A stretch of DNA of 64,000 bases from Triplophysa rosa (lineage: Eukaryota; Chordata; Actinopteri; Cypriniformes; Nemacheilidae), in the NCBI RefSeq assembly GCF_024868665.1, contig NW_026634180.1, forward strand, positions 62,001 through 126,000, written 5' to 3'. The notes beneath the pieces are model-generated. The model had not been told where the DNA came from and did not search any database. It saw only the letters and a program-made list of their open reading frames with translations. A program made the position numbers and the translations under genes. Of this stretch, positions 10,706 through 22,569 are shown piece after piece; the first letter of the stretch is position 1; each line of letters begins with the position of its first letter.

Positions 10706-13166
10706 GGGCCCGTTCTTCATGCGTGGCTTACTACACCCAAGATCAAATGAAATATCCGAGATGACCTAATCCCGCAAATCATGATCTGGATAATACGGTT
10801 CTTTGAACGCACTTGTTGTGTACGATTAGTATATCTGGATTAAATTGTCTGGGATCATTGCACGCTCACGCACTGTTTGGAAAGGCAGTATATATCGATA
10901 GAAGAACTAGTGATCAGCAGCGCTGCTATTGGCTGGTTGTTACGTCCATAGTTTTTTTTACGGCTGCTTGAAGATTATGACATTTTTAAATGTCAGGAAC
11001 ACTTCAAACGATGCACAGACAACTTTCAGAGATATTTATAACATTTTAAAGCAGTTGTAAACTGAAGTTGTACATTTTGATCAATTAACTTTTAGTTCTT
11101 AGTGGTTAATTGCAATGAGATGGTGTTTCCCCCCCTCAAAATAAAGTGTTTTATATCCATTAGTGTTCACTGCATAGGATACTGAGGAAAGGGTCTGAAG
11201 ACTGTCCATTTCAATAACATTTCTTAAATTGGATAAACTCAGTAGCAGTTGCAGGAGTCCATATCATCTGAAAGGCTTTTATCTGCTGAGTCTGCACAGA
11301 AACGTACAGAGATGAGGAAAATTCGATTTTGTCATGCTATTTTATTGCTTTTAGGCCCGGTTTCACAGACGAGGCTTAAGGCTAGTACCAGACTAAAATG
11401 AATGTGTGACCTGTCTTAACTGAATATAACTTGCACAGAAATATCTTAATATAAAAGTGCCATTGTTTTGTCTCGAGATGCACACCTGTAATCTATTCCT
11501 CTGAGGCATTTTTATAAAAGCGACATAAATATCTTGATTTAACTAAGGCATAGTCCTGGCTTAAGCTAAACCGTGTCTGTGAAACCGGGCCTTTATGTTT
11601 TGTAAATTATTGATTTCTCTCCACAAAAGGCACATCCATGTATACACTTTTTAAAGTCTTTAAAGGTTGAATATACACAAATTCAAAAGCAAAAACTTCA
11701 AAACATTGACCTGACAATATAAAGAACACAAACCTAAAACTGGAGATTTAGTTTTAAGAAGATTGCAGATTTAGAAACTATTTCTATATTGTTTACTGAC
11801 TTAACATTCTTGACTCTTATTGCAGGTAAAATATGACACTGATACCTGCCTATTATCTATGGAGATTAAAAATAAAATGCATGTGGGCCTAAGCATGTTT
11901 GTGTTGTTTTTTTATTTAAGCATAATAAAGAAATGGTATTCCAAAAGTTATATCTCATGAAGCTCAGTCTGTTTAGAGATCATCATCAGGCTGCTTCATC
12001 ACAGGCCTTCTCTCTTTACTGATGATGTGTGTAGTGTAGCACATGCAACAGTACAGACCCTGTCAGGTTCATCCCTTAGACTTATACACTGAAATCCTTC
12101 ATTCCTATCAATTGCCCAAAGGTCATTTCATGATCCTGTCCTGACTTGAGCTGCAGTGTAACAGGTTTGGGTCAGGGAATGGTGTCTTCAAACAGTCCCA
12201 TCATAAACGTGACTGAAGATTGTTTACTCATGCAGATTCAGGTCATTTTGCTTCAGTGCTGGTGATACTGTAGGTGTCACACACCATCTAAGAGTTTTCA
12301 TCAGTCAGCTTCCTTATTGATTCAATTGCTTTTTGCTTAATACTATCTCTATTAAAATGAATATTACCTACAAATATTACATTTACGCATTTGGCAGACG
12401 CTTTTATCCAAAGCGACTTACATTGCTTTGTACTATACATTTTGTTTCTCACTATGTGCAATCCCCTGCGATCGAACCCATGACCTTGGCGTTGCTAGCG
12501 CTATGCTCTAACCACTGAGTCACAGAAAATATTATCATTTATTTTAAGAAGATAATCTGAGGCCTATGATGCGTCTATGACATCAATCAAGACACATACT
12601 CATTGACATGATCATAACTGCAGAATCTTAAATTCCCTTATATCATATTAATTAAGATGGGGTCTTAAACTGAAATACCACAAATTTGCAAATGGCAGGA
12701 CAAACTGCATTTTTCACCATTCCCTCCATCATATGCACTGTCTGTGCTTATATATACTGTATATTTAAAATGAAGGTCCAACAAACTAATGGCAAATATC
12801 TCCTTCACAAGGAAAAAAATATATTTTATTTATTTATTCATTCATTCATTTATTTCGGTCCTCACCGAAGACTTTTCACAGTAAATGTTTTATATAACAT
12901 TACAATAAATATTGTTCTAAAAGCAAAACATTGCATTAATTACATGTTAAATTCGCAAAGCTCTTTATATTAATCCTGTAATTTGCGCAACAAGTTGCTT
13001 TTGTATGAAAGAAGCCAATTTGACTGCGTCATGGCCGCGATCTAATCCTGTTTACATAAAATAAGCCTGCTCCCGAGGAGATTTAAGTTAACGGACCTGT
13101 TGCTAAAACAACAAGTCAACAATCAAATCCAGCTAACTGAGTTAGCGAGGTAGGAAGAACGGGCCC
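10706..13166 (+). mobile_element. Module C, copy 1 (GGGCCCGTTCTTC ends)
   Basis: A 2461-bp unit bounded by inverted GGGCCCGTTCTTC / GAAGAACGGGCCC. The same unit lies in opposite orientation at 19147-22574, with long collinear similarity and including the same SINE insertion. It is therefore a mobile or duplicated unit independent of the surrounding F arms. It contains no recognisable transposase ORF, and no clear target duplication was found. It resembles large non-autonomous fish DNA transposons. Confidence 0.75.
12377..12525 (-). repeat. tRNA-derived SINE inside module C
   Basis: Minus strand: a tRNA-like head with A-box GTGGTTAGAGCATAGC and B-box-like GGGTTCGATCGC, then body AATGTAAGTCGCTTTGGATA and a tail of TAAATGTAA. 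The orthologous copy sits at 19745-19890 in the inverted module copy, so insertion preceded duplication of the module. Confidence 0.8.
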
Positions 13167-13335
13167 CTGGTCCGTTGACGAAGCCATGTAGATTGATGAT
13201 CACGGAGGTCCAATCACAAGTGACTTCCGGAAAAGGGTAAGTAACCAATGACGTTTGAGGTTACAAGCAAACAGCAAGTCCCGCCCCGCGACTGCCAAAA
13301 ATAAAAATGTTCGCGCGAGCAAAAGCAGCAGGTGA

Positions 13336-13465
13336 GAGCGCGAGGGCTTGTAATTGCGCGCACAGATGTCATGCGCGCGCGAGGGCTTGTAATTGCGCGC
13401 ACAGAAGATGTCATGCGCGCGCGAGGGCTTGTATTGCGCGCACTATGGGTGCCATGCGCGCGCGA
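13336..13465 (-). repeat. CpG-rich 36-bp tandem in right arm
   Basis: Inverse complement of the tandem at 10418-10545. The units keep the same order, so the arms can pair over the whole repeat. Confidence 0.85.
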
Positions 13466-13603
13466 AGGTTTCAAACGAGCTCGCGGGATCCCGTTTCCTC
13501 GCGTGTATATCCGTTGTCCTCTCGCGGAAGTTATTTGCCGTGCGCTGCCAGCATCAGCATTGCGCTCGTTTCTTTATGGCATTATAATGCCTTCATATAA
13601 AGC

Positions 13604-14506
13604 AACCAATCATGTTTCGTATTGTGCCACGTCATGTTTAAAGGCGTGTAAATGTCCCCACAGTTACAGACCGGTGTACATTCACGAATGTCTCAAAAGT
13701 TAACAGCAACAACAATGTTTATGAGTTTATGCCGTGAACTTCCCATACTTTTAAGAATTTTGCGTTTAGTCTATCTTGATAAATTGTTATTGCAACCGAT
13801 GTAAATACTACAGCTTACTTCTTTGATCAGACAGCTTCGTGTTGTTTCCAGACAGACCGTCAAAGAATGCGACACGCACGTCTCCTGGAAATCCTGTGGA
13901 ATTCAACCAATCAGATAAACTTAACTTAAACTTGCTGAAGTGTTTCCAGAAAAGTGTGCCTAAAGGCCCGGTCATACTTGACTTTCCGCGTCCGTGTACG
14001 TCTCGTGCACAAACATGTCCGCACAGCTTCCTGCGCATACTCATCACGGATTAAGCGTGGACGTCCGAGTTCAACACATGCACAATATAAATGAGTATGT
14101 GTGCTCTACCAGACCGTCAGAGGACAGCGCTGAGTCGCGTCATTTACAGACCCACTGCAAATTAATGATTGAGGAAGTGTTTTTGCCATTGACAACAATC
14201 CGGGCAAACAGCAAGACAACAAGAACAACCACCAAACAGTATTGAGAAGGATATGCTTCTAAGCTTACTGTTTTTGTATCATTCTTCTTCGACAAAGGCA
14301 CACTGCACACTTTCTGTGTGTGTATTGACCCCTAGTGTACTAGAGCACTTTTTCGCGCATGCGCTGTTGTATGCGGCACGTCCACGCAGTCTCAAAAAAA
14401 AAATGTGCGGATGGACGGACCGACCATACTTCTCACTTTATGCATCAGAAGTTCAGCGTTGGTGTGACGTCTTAGCCCCAGACTAAAGGAGACCTTGATT
14501 CATTTA
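13604..14506. other. No gene; possible MITE 13965-14440
   Basis: GGTCATACTTGACTTTCCGC near 13973 and its approximate complement near 14430 (GACCGACCATACTTCTCACT) may be terminal inverted repeats of a small non-autonomous element. No target duplication was established. Short ORFs here have no motif. Confidence 0.3.
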
Positions 14507-14657
14507 CATTAAATTTGCATTATGCATTTAGCAGACACTTTTATCCAAAGCGACTTACAATGAAAACAAGCTATACATTTTATCAGTATGTGTTCCCTGG
14601 GAATCAAACCCACAATTGTTTGTACTACTAACAATGCTCTACCACTGAGCAACAGGA
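14507..14657 (-). repeat. tRNA-derived SINE
   Basis: Plus strand shows the reverse of the SINE: CATTTAGCAGACACTTTTAT, then CCAAAGCGACTTACAATG, ending in the antisense tRNA-like head GCTCTACCACTGAGCAACAG. It is more diverged than the 12.4-kb copy. Confidence 0.75.
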
Positions 14658-15560
14658 ACAGGTTTTCTAGCTGGCGACCTCGAATCGTGAGTGGTTAAAT
14701 GTAATTTTCTGTTTGGTGGAGCTCCAAAGCCCCAACACCCTTATAGGTACCAGTATCAGGCACCAAAATGGCCATTTCCCCTCGGAGGAGCTGTTAATGA
14801 AAACAATTTGAGGCTGAAGCTTAAACAGGGCCTAATGCCAAAGCTAACTAAATGTGTGCACTAGCACAGCATGCTTCATGCTCCATCCAAACGATTTCAT
14901 GAAAATGCTTCTGCCTCCCAAAGAGTAACAAAGTAAAAATCTGCCACTATTACTTCTTAGTCTTTACTAGCTGAAGCTTTATTTCAGGATATATTGGTAT
15001 ATACAGTATATACACATAAAGTATTCATCCCCCTTCATTTTATTCACATTTTGTTATGCTGCTGCCTTACCTTAAACTACTTTAAATGATTATTTTTTTA
15101 CATTAATCTACACTCCATGCACAATAATGACAAAACAAAAAACTGATTTTTGACAGCTTTGCAAATTTATTAAAAAGAAAAATAAGTACATTGCATAAGT
15201 ATTCATACCCTCAACTCAGAAAATGGTTATAGCGCCTTTACAGGCTCAAATCTTTTTGGGTATGATGTGAAAAGCTTTACACATCTGCATTTGGCAATTT
15301 TCTGTCATTCTTCTCCTCAGATCCTTTCAAACTCTGTCAGGTTGGATGGAGATCATCAGTAGACAGACATTTTCAGGTTTCTACAGAGATGTTCAGTTGG
15401 GTTCAAGCACTAGCTGGGCCTCTCAAGGACATAGACAGAGTTGTCCATAAGCCACTCTTGCATTGTTTTAGTTGTGTGCTTAGGATCATTGTCATGTTTG
15501 AGAATGAACCTTCTGCCCTGTCCGAGGTTCTGAATGTTCTGGGCTAGGTTTTCATGATCA

Positions 15561-15894
15561 TTATCTCTGTATTTTGTGTACAGTCCCTGAAGCTGAAAAA
15601 CACCCCCATATCATGATGCTGTTTTCACTACACTTTACTGTTAAGACGGTATTGTACAGGTGTTGAGCAGTGCTTGTTTTTCTCCAGACATGATGCATGA
15701 ATCTGAGATTCATCAGACCAGAATATCTTGTTTCTGACAGTTTGAAAGATTCGTTGAAGTATGTTTTTGCATATTTCAAGTTTCCATGTGTCTTCATTGA
15801 GCAAAGGCTTGAGTCTGGCCACTAAGCCATAAAGCCCAGATTGGTGGAGTGTTGCAGTGATGTTTGTCCTTCTGTAAGTTTCTCCCATCTCCAT
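15561..15894 (-). pseudogene. Tc1 transposase, frameshifted
   Basis: One frame (15628-15894) gives LHQSGLYGLVARLKPLL and then FWSDESQIH, the region with the first-to-second catalytic Asp (WSDES). A second frame (15561-15797) continues with VWRKTSTAQ and SIMIWGCFSASGT, the conserved block before the distal DDE residues. The frame switch and missing flanking parts show decay. The helix-turn-helix N-terminus and the NPIE-LW end are not in an open frame. Confidence 0.85.
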
Positions 15895-15957
15895 GTATGA
15901 TCATGGAGCTCAACCAGAGTAATCATCAGCTTCTTGGTCACCGCTCTAACCAAGACC

Positions 15958-16051
15958 CTTCTCCTAATGGTTAGAGAGTCGGACTCGTGACCAGAAGGTT
16001 GCCGGTTTGATTCTCGGGGCTGGCGGGTAACGAGTGAGGTGCCCTTGCCCT
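15958..16051 (+). repeat. tRNA-derived SINE head (HAmo-like)
   Basis: CTAATGGTTAGAGAGTCGGA (A-box region) and GGTTGCCGGTTTGATTCTCG (B-box region) are followed by GCTGGCGGGTAACGAGTGAG and GTGCCCTTGCCC. This layout resembles the cyprinid HAmo SINE family as I remember it. It interrupts the Tc1 element and is not a functional tRNA gene: no acceptor stem or terminal pairing is visible. Confidence 0.6.
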
Positions 16052-16453
16052 TTTGACCTCATGTCTTAGTTTTTACTTTGATATGCATTTTCAGCTGTTG
16101 CACCCTTTATAGAGAGGTATGTGCCGCTCCAAATGATACTTATTCAATTGAATTTGGCACAGGTTAACTCCACTCAAAGTGTATAAACATCAACAAGCAA
16201 AACTAATGCTTCTGAGCTAAATTTCAAGTGTCCCAGAAAAGGGTATGAATACTTATGCAATGTACTTATTTTTGTTTTTTATTTTTAATAAATTTGCAAA
16301 GCTGTCAAAAATCAGTTTTTTGTTTTGTCATTATTGTGCATGGAGTGTAGATTAAAGTAAAAAAATAATAATTTAAAGTAGTTTAAGATAAGGCAGCAAC
16401 ATAAAAAATGTGAATAAAATGAAGGGGGATGAATACTTTTGCAAGCCACTGTA

Positions 16454-18162
16454 TATACTGTATATATAAGCCTGGAAAGCTTATTTAGTCAGCTTTCAGA
16501 TGATGTATGGTTTGTTAGGATAGGACAATATCTGGCGGAGATACTACTCTGGAATCTGAGGGTGCAAATCAAAATATTGAGTTGTTAATCCGAGGCACTG
16601 TAGCAGGCCATCCACACACAAAAAATAAGTTTTGATATATTTAGGGTAGGACATTTACAAAATATATTCATGGAACATGATCTTTACTTAATATCCTAAT
16701 GATTTTTGGCATAAAAGAAAAATCTATCATTTTGACCCATACAATATATTTTTGGCTCTTACTGAAAATGTTCCCGTGCCACTTAAGACTGGTTTTGTGA
16801 CCCAGGGTCACATATATATATAGTGCTTTTCATAATTTTGCATTGTTGAAAAGCAGCTTTACATACATTTAGGCACATGAAGGGTGCTTGAGCACCTGCT
16901 CAAAAAAGTGCAATTTTTGATGCCTAAAGTGCCCTTATTGTGAACGGATGGAGGGGAACAATCCCCCTGGTCACGACCAGCCTGAACAAATGGGTGGAGT
17001 GCCATCACGAATGCTGGAATGTGATCAGAAAGTCTTGAGCTCCTGCCCCTCCAAAGGTCTCTGCATGGCACTATTTAATCAACAGTTTACCAACTAACTT
17101 TTTGTCTTTTAACTTACAAGACAATGAAATCATAACTGAAATGACAAGATCAGACGAAGTAATGGGTAATTCACGAGTTTACCTGCGCAGATAACAGTGA
17201 TGTTGATCGGGAAATAATGATAGAGCGTGGTTATAAGGTTATGCGTATTTGGCGTGCTGTCCGGGAAGCGGGCGCCGAGCTCGCCAGATCTATCCGAGCC
17301 CGAAACACTGTACACCTTGGTCAGGGTGAGTGCGCCAAGCTCGGAACCTGTTTGAGCCCAGAGTACACCCCCCGGGGATAATGAGTTAGGGGGTGGAGGA
17401 GGGATGCTTAATCTTAAGAGATCGAGCAGGTAAGATGGTTTCCCTATTTATAAGCGTGCTCGCTAGGGCTGATTGTGTAGATGCGGTGATTGCTGATAGT
17501 AGACCAGCCGTGCTGATTATATGCTCCGGCTCCTCCCGAACTTTGTTAATTAAACATCATTTATGATCATATATCTGCGAGAAAATGTATGGATTTTGGT
17601 CTATTATAGACAGATGCGCAAACAATATCCACCTCTAGTTTGTAGATAACTCAATATTATTCTATTTTAATTGTAATATTGTGAATTTTCTAGCAAGCGT
17701 TACAATAACCCTCTGTCAGTTACAGTCAACCCCACCCTTTGTAAGTTGTACTGTAACATTTCCACTTTTGTCAATTTTGCTGTAATTTTATAAGTGTTCA
17801 TTTATAGCAGAAACATGTATGTTGCTTGTGTAAAATTTGATTATTCAAACTCAATATATGTTTTGAGTGATTGAGCTAAAACCAAAAAGCATTAGGTTGT
17901 GCCCCGCTCACCCCTACTGCATTACTTGTGTGCTCTTTGTATATATTTCCTTGTTGACTCATCTCTGTTTTCTGTTGAAGTTTATAGAGTGAGTATCACT
18001 CAGATCTGTGGTGGTTTGAGACGATTATGTAGCACAGATCGGCTGTGATAAACTATCTTACATTACTTTTGTCTACTTCAGTACGAGATTAGAATCATAA
18101 AACAGAGTTTCCTGATTCCATGTTCCTGTAGCTCGTAATAGTAATTTCATGTTGATTTGCAG
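16454..18162. other. No gene seen
   Basis: Contains AT-rich simple sequence near 16455-16475 and 16815-16830 and several motif-free short ORFs. Promoters or exons could not be supported. Confidence 0.4.
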
Positions 18163-18239
18163 GCACTGGCTGCCAGAGTGAATGAGGCCATGCACGAGGA
18201 TCTGTTGTATGCTGGTATACAGCTGATGCTATCTGAATG
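18163..18239 (+). CDS. Candidate isolated internal exon
   Basis: A 77-bp stretch is bounded by TTGATTTGCAG and by GGTAAGCATG, both good splice signals. It is open in one frame, reading ALAARVNEAMHEDLLYAG and then IQLMLSE. Codon choice and an amphipathic helical pattern look coding. I do not recognise the protein. A second possible exon bounded by TCTGTTCTTCAG and GGTGAGC lies at about 18516-18610 but does not join it in a good frame. It may be a single exon of a host gene whose other exons lie outside or are hidden. Confidence 0.35.
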
Positions 18240-19146
18240 GTAAGCATGAATGTCTGCATGCACATAGCGTGGTGTACGTGTCAGGGTAGTAGTTTTAGGT
18301 ATACTCAAAAGCTCTAAAAGAAGCTCAGATCATGGGGAACTCTGTGATCTACTGACCCCAGGACGGGCTTAGATTTTCTTTACAAGTAGCCCTTGAATTT
18401 CATTGGCTAGTGTTGTCAGCTGGCACGGATGTGAGAAAACGTCTATCAAACAGTGACTGCCAGGTTAAGGACATGATCACTCTCCTACCAGTTCTAAGGT
18501 GGGTTTCTGTTCTTCAGGAGTTGTGCTTTTGGGCTCCCACAGTGGCTCCCTAAACCCAGATAAATGGCATCAAAGTCAGCCACTGGATCGATGGCCATTC
18601 TCTTATCTAGGTGAGCAGCGGTCATGTTTGCTGATGGTGATGGCTGTTTTTCCTTCTTTTTCACACATTGAACTGAGCTGAGCTGGTAACATGTTTGCTC
18701 TCTGCAGGGTCATGCATAGTGTTTAGGCACATGTTTTAGGTTCCTCCAGGACGTCCAAAATAAATGTCTCCCATCAGAAAAAATATTTAGAGTTATGTGC
18801 AACATTTTGCTATGGTTTCCGGGTTGAACGATACGTTTCCTGGAAACGGTTTGCAACAGTGTGCAAAAGTAAACTCGTTTATATGTGTCCGGTGCAGCTC
18901 GGTATATGCAACAATTGAAGATATTAGAAGAGGTGTATTTTGCAGTATTAAACATGTATTTATTCTGATTTCATCAAGCTCTGAAAATTCTTCAAAAAGA
19001 ACACAAAGAATGGCCTTCTCAGATGCCATAGTTCAACTCTTGAGTCATCACAACAGGGTGTTCGACCGCATCACCATTCCGTTTAAAAAACGTTTTGCAA
19101 CGTTTTGTCAGCGCTGAACGCAGCCATGGCTTCGTCAACGGACCAG
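18240..19146. other. No firm gene; chimeric repeat junction at 19118-19146
   Basis: Three mutually overlapping ORFs of 78-106 codons occur at 18710-19117 on both strands without a recognisable motif. The stretch CATGGCTTCGTCAACGGACC at 19123-19145 is also found, inverted, between module C and the right arm at 13167-13188. So this is the flank of an insertion site, not a gene. Confidence 0.45.
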
Positions 19147-19744
19147 GGGCCCATTCTTCGTACCTCGCTAACTCAGTTAGCTGGATTTGAATGTTGACGA
19201 TTTCACATGATCTTGGAATGTTCGGTTCTTCGACGCTCATCCTGGACTTGTTGTCTTAGCAACAGGTCCGTTAGCTTAAACCTGCTCGGGAGCAGGTTTA
19301 TTTCATGCAAACAGGATTAGATCGCGGCCATGATGCAGTCAAGTCGGCTTCATTCATATAATATAATATATTTAGAACAATTTTTGTTTCTCATTTAGTG
19401 TGAAAAGTCTTTGGTGAGGACCGAAATAAATGAATAAATAAAATATATATTTTTCCTAGTGAAGGAGATATTTGCCATTAGTTTGTTGGACCTTCATTTT
19501 AAATATACAGTATATACAAGCACATGACGGAGGGAATTGATGAAAAATGCAGTTTGTCCTGCCATTTGCAAATTTGTGGTATTTCAGTTTAAGACCCCAT
19601 CTTAATTAATATTATATAAGGGAATTTAAGATTCTGCAGTCATGATCATGTCAATGAGTATGTGTCTTGATTGATGTCAGAGACTGCATCATAGGCCTCT
19701 GAGGCCTCAGATTATCTTCTTAAAATAAATGATAATATTTTCTG

Positions 19745-19890
19745 TGATTCAGTGGTTAGAGCATAGCGCTAGCAACACCAAGGTCATGGGTTCAATCCCA
19801 GGGGATTGCACATAGTGAGAAACAAAATGTATAGTACAAAGCAATGTAAGTCGCTTTGGATAAAAGCGTCTGCCAAATGCGTAAATGTAA
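19745..19890 (+). repeat. tRNA-derived SINE (same insertion as 12.4 kb)
   Basis: Plus-strand head GTGATTCAGTGGTTAGAGCA, B-box-like GGGTTCAATCCCAG, body TGTAAGTCGCTTTGGATAAA, tail GTAAATG. Its position within module C matches that of the 12.4-kb copy. Confidence 0.8.
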
Positions 19891-21275
19891 TATTTGCAGG
19901 TAATATTCATTTTAATAGAGATAGTATTAAGCAAAAAGCAATTTAATCAATAAGGAAGCTGACTGATGAAAACTCTTAGATGGTGTGTGACACCTACAGT
20001 ATCACCAGCACTGAAGCAAAATGACCTGAATCTGCATGAGTAAACAATCTTCAGTCACGTTTATGATGGGACTTTTTGAAGACACCATTCCCTGACCCAA
20101 ACCTTTTACACTGCAGCTCAAGTCAGGACAGGATCATGATATGACCTTTGGGCAACTGATAGGAATGAAGGATTTCAGTGTATAAAAAGTCTAAGGGATG
20201 AACCTGACAGGGCCTGTACTGTTGCATGTGCTACATTACACACATCATCAGTAAAGAGAGGAGACCTGGGATGAAGAAGCAGCCTGATGATGATCTCTAA
20301 ACAGACTGAGCTTCATGAGATCTTGAGAGAACTTTTGGAATACCATTTCTTTATTATTCTTAAATAAAAAAACAACACAAACATGCTTAGGCCCACATGC
20401 ATTTTCTTTTTAATCTCGATAGATAATAGGCAGGCATCAGTGTCATCTTTTACCTGCAATAAGAGTCAAGAATGTTAAGTCAGTAAACAGTATAGAAATA
20501 GTTTATAAATCTGCAATCTTCTTAAAACTAAATCACCAGTTTTAGCTTTGTGTTCTTTATATTGTCAAGGTCAATGTATTGAAGTTTTTGCTTTTGAATT
20601 TGCGTATATTCAACCTTTAAAGACTTTTAAAAGTGTATACATGGATGTGCCTTTTGTGGAGAAAAATCAATAATTCACAAAACATTAAAAGCAATAAAAT
20701 AGCACAACAAAATCATATTTTCCTCATCTCTGTACAATGCTTCTGTGCAGACTCGGCAGATAAAAGCCTTTCAGATGATGTGGACTCCTGCAACTGCTAC
20801 TGAGTTTATCCAATTTAAGAAATGTTATTGAAATGGACAGTCTTCAGAAACTTTCCTCAGTATCCTATGCAGTGAACACTAATGGATATAAAACACTTTA
20901 TTTTGTGGGGGAAAACACCATCTCATTGCAATTAACCACTAAGAACTAAAAGTTCATTTATCAAATACAACTTCAGTTTACAACTGCTTTAAAATGTTAT
21001 AAATATCTCTGAAAGTTGTCTGTGCATCGTTTGAAGTGTTCCTGACATTTTAATAAGGTTTTAAAATTTCATAATCTTCAAGCAGCTATAAAAAAAGCTA
21101 TGGACGTAACTACGTCTTTTGACTTAACAACAAGCCAATAGCAGCGCTGCTGATCACTAGTTCTTCTATCGATATATGCTGCCTTTCCAAACAGTGCGTG
21201 AGCGTGCAATGATCCCAGACAATTTAATCCAGATATACTAATCGTACACAACAAGTGCGTTCGAAGAACCATATT

Positions 21276-22480
21276 ATGGAGCGATTTTAGTCTCATTAAT
21301 TATTCACGCGTAAAACAAGATACACACATGCGTAAACAGTTTCACATGAACAAAACCTAATTTACGTGCACAAAGTATAAATATACATTTACAAAAAGCA
21401 ATTCACGTGCGTAAAACAAAACTATTTTCTCATAAAGTACGTTTCGCAAACATACGACTGTGCACAAATATTTCAAAAGTTTAAAATGTACATGTTTATC
21501 GTGTTATGTGAATGTGCAAATCGTCACTCACGTGTGAATCGGCTTGGATGTGTGTGTGTGTTTTTTGAGACTCTCCTGGCAGCGCAACCCCTCCCACGTG
21601 GGTTGTCGTACTCTTTAGCCAATCAGATTCAACCTTACCATTCAACCAATCATAATCATGGAGAGCACAGAACTCAAGGAGCTCTAATGTTAGCACTAAA
21701 GGCTCGTTTGTACAGTTTCGCTAATCTACTCTCTGAGCTGTGATGCTGTATTAAAACATAGTACTGCCACGCAATAAATCTGTTTTTATTCATTTATTTT
21801 GTAGGAGAAAAGTATGAAATAGTGAGTGAACATGACCACTTAAAAACTACACAACCAGCAGTCACTTCCACTGAACTGCTAAAATCCGTCTGGGTAACAA
21901 ACTGTGAAACTGTGTTCCCCCGTCTGGGGAACATATCTGACGAGATATGTTCATGTTTGTATGTCCATACAATGTATGTTTTAAATGAACAAGGACAATA
22001 AATAACTAGTTCTTGGAAACATTGTTTTGTATGGGCGCATAGATTTGTAGCTGCGCAAAAGGTGCGCAGAGCCGTTTTCCTTGAGTCCTGTTCTCTCCGC
22101 GTTTATGATTCGTTGAATGGTAAGGTTGAATCTGATTGGCTAAAGAGTACGACAACCCACGTGGGAGGGGTTGCGCTGCCAGGAGAGTCTCAAAAAATAT
22201 ACACACATCCAAGCCGATTCACACGTGAGTGACGATTTGCACATTCACATAACACGATAAACGTGTACATTTTAAACTTTCGAAATATTTGCGCACAGTC
22301 GTACGTTTGCGAAACGTACTTTATGAGAAAATAGTTTTGTTTTACGCACGTGAATTGCTTTTTGTAAATGTATATGTATACTTTGTGCACGTAAATTAGG
22401 TTTTGTTCATGTGAAACTGTTTACGCATGTGTGTATCTTGTTTTACGCATGAATAATTAATGAGACTAAAATCGCTCCAT
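21276..22480. mobile_element. Long-TIR DNA transposon (element E)
   Basis: Inverted arms of about 400 bp begin ATGGAGCGATTTTAGTC and end GACTAAAATCGCTCCAT, with a central spacer of about 380 bp. It is flanked by ACCATATT on both sides (21268-21275 and 22481-22488). The homologous unoccupied site lies in module C copy 1 near 10787-10796 (antisense of ACCGTATTAT). The 8-bp duplication suits hAT-type integration, but no transposase is encoded, so this is a non-autonomous element. Confidence 0.85.
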
Positions 22481-22569
22481 ACCATATTATCCAGATCATG
22501 ATTTGCGGGATTAGGTCATCTCGTATATTTAATTTGATCTTGGATGTAGTAAGCGATGTATGAAGAACG

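Larger units (their letters stand above)
10284..13597. mobile_element. Large palindromic DNA transposon with long TIRs (element F)
   Basis: The left arm (10284-10705) and right arm (13167-13597) are near-perfect inverted repeats of about 420 bp. Both ends carry TATGAAGGCATTATAATGCC or its complement, and the element is flanked by a perfect 6-bp duplication TAAAGC (10278-10283 and 13598-13603). The arms are very CpG rich and carry a tandem of CGCGCGCATGACATC-type units, giving spurious Arg/Ala-rich ORFs on both strands. The centre is occupied by a separate module with GGGCCCGTTCTTC ends (10706-13166). No transposase is recognisable, so it appears non-autonomous. The superfamily is undetermined. 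Confidence 0.8.
15004..16451 (-). mobile_element. Tc1-like transposon with ~210-bp TIRs
   Basis: Right end reads ...TTTTGCAAGCCACTG|TA and left end TA|CAGTATATAC...AAAGTATTCATCCCCC, and the arms are inverted copies over about 200 bp. TA lies on both sides. Length (about 1.45 kb including a SINE) is near that of a full Tc1 element. The minus-strand transposase is frameshifted, and a tRNA-derived SINE has inserted at about 15958-16051. Confidence 0.9.

Noticed and set aside
15958..16051. Functional tRNA gene
   Set aside because: A- and B-box-like blocks exist, but there is no acceptor stem pairing and the sequence continues as a SINE body.
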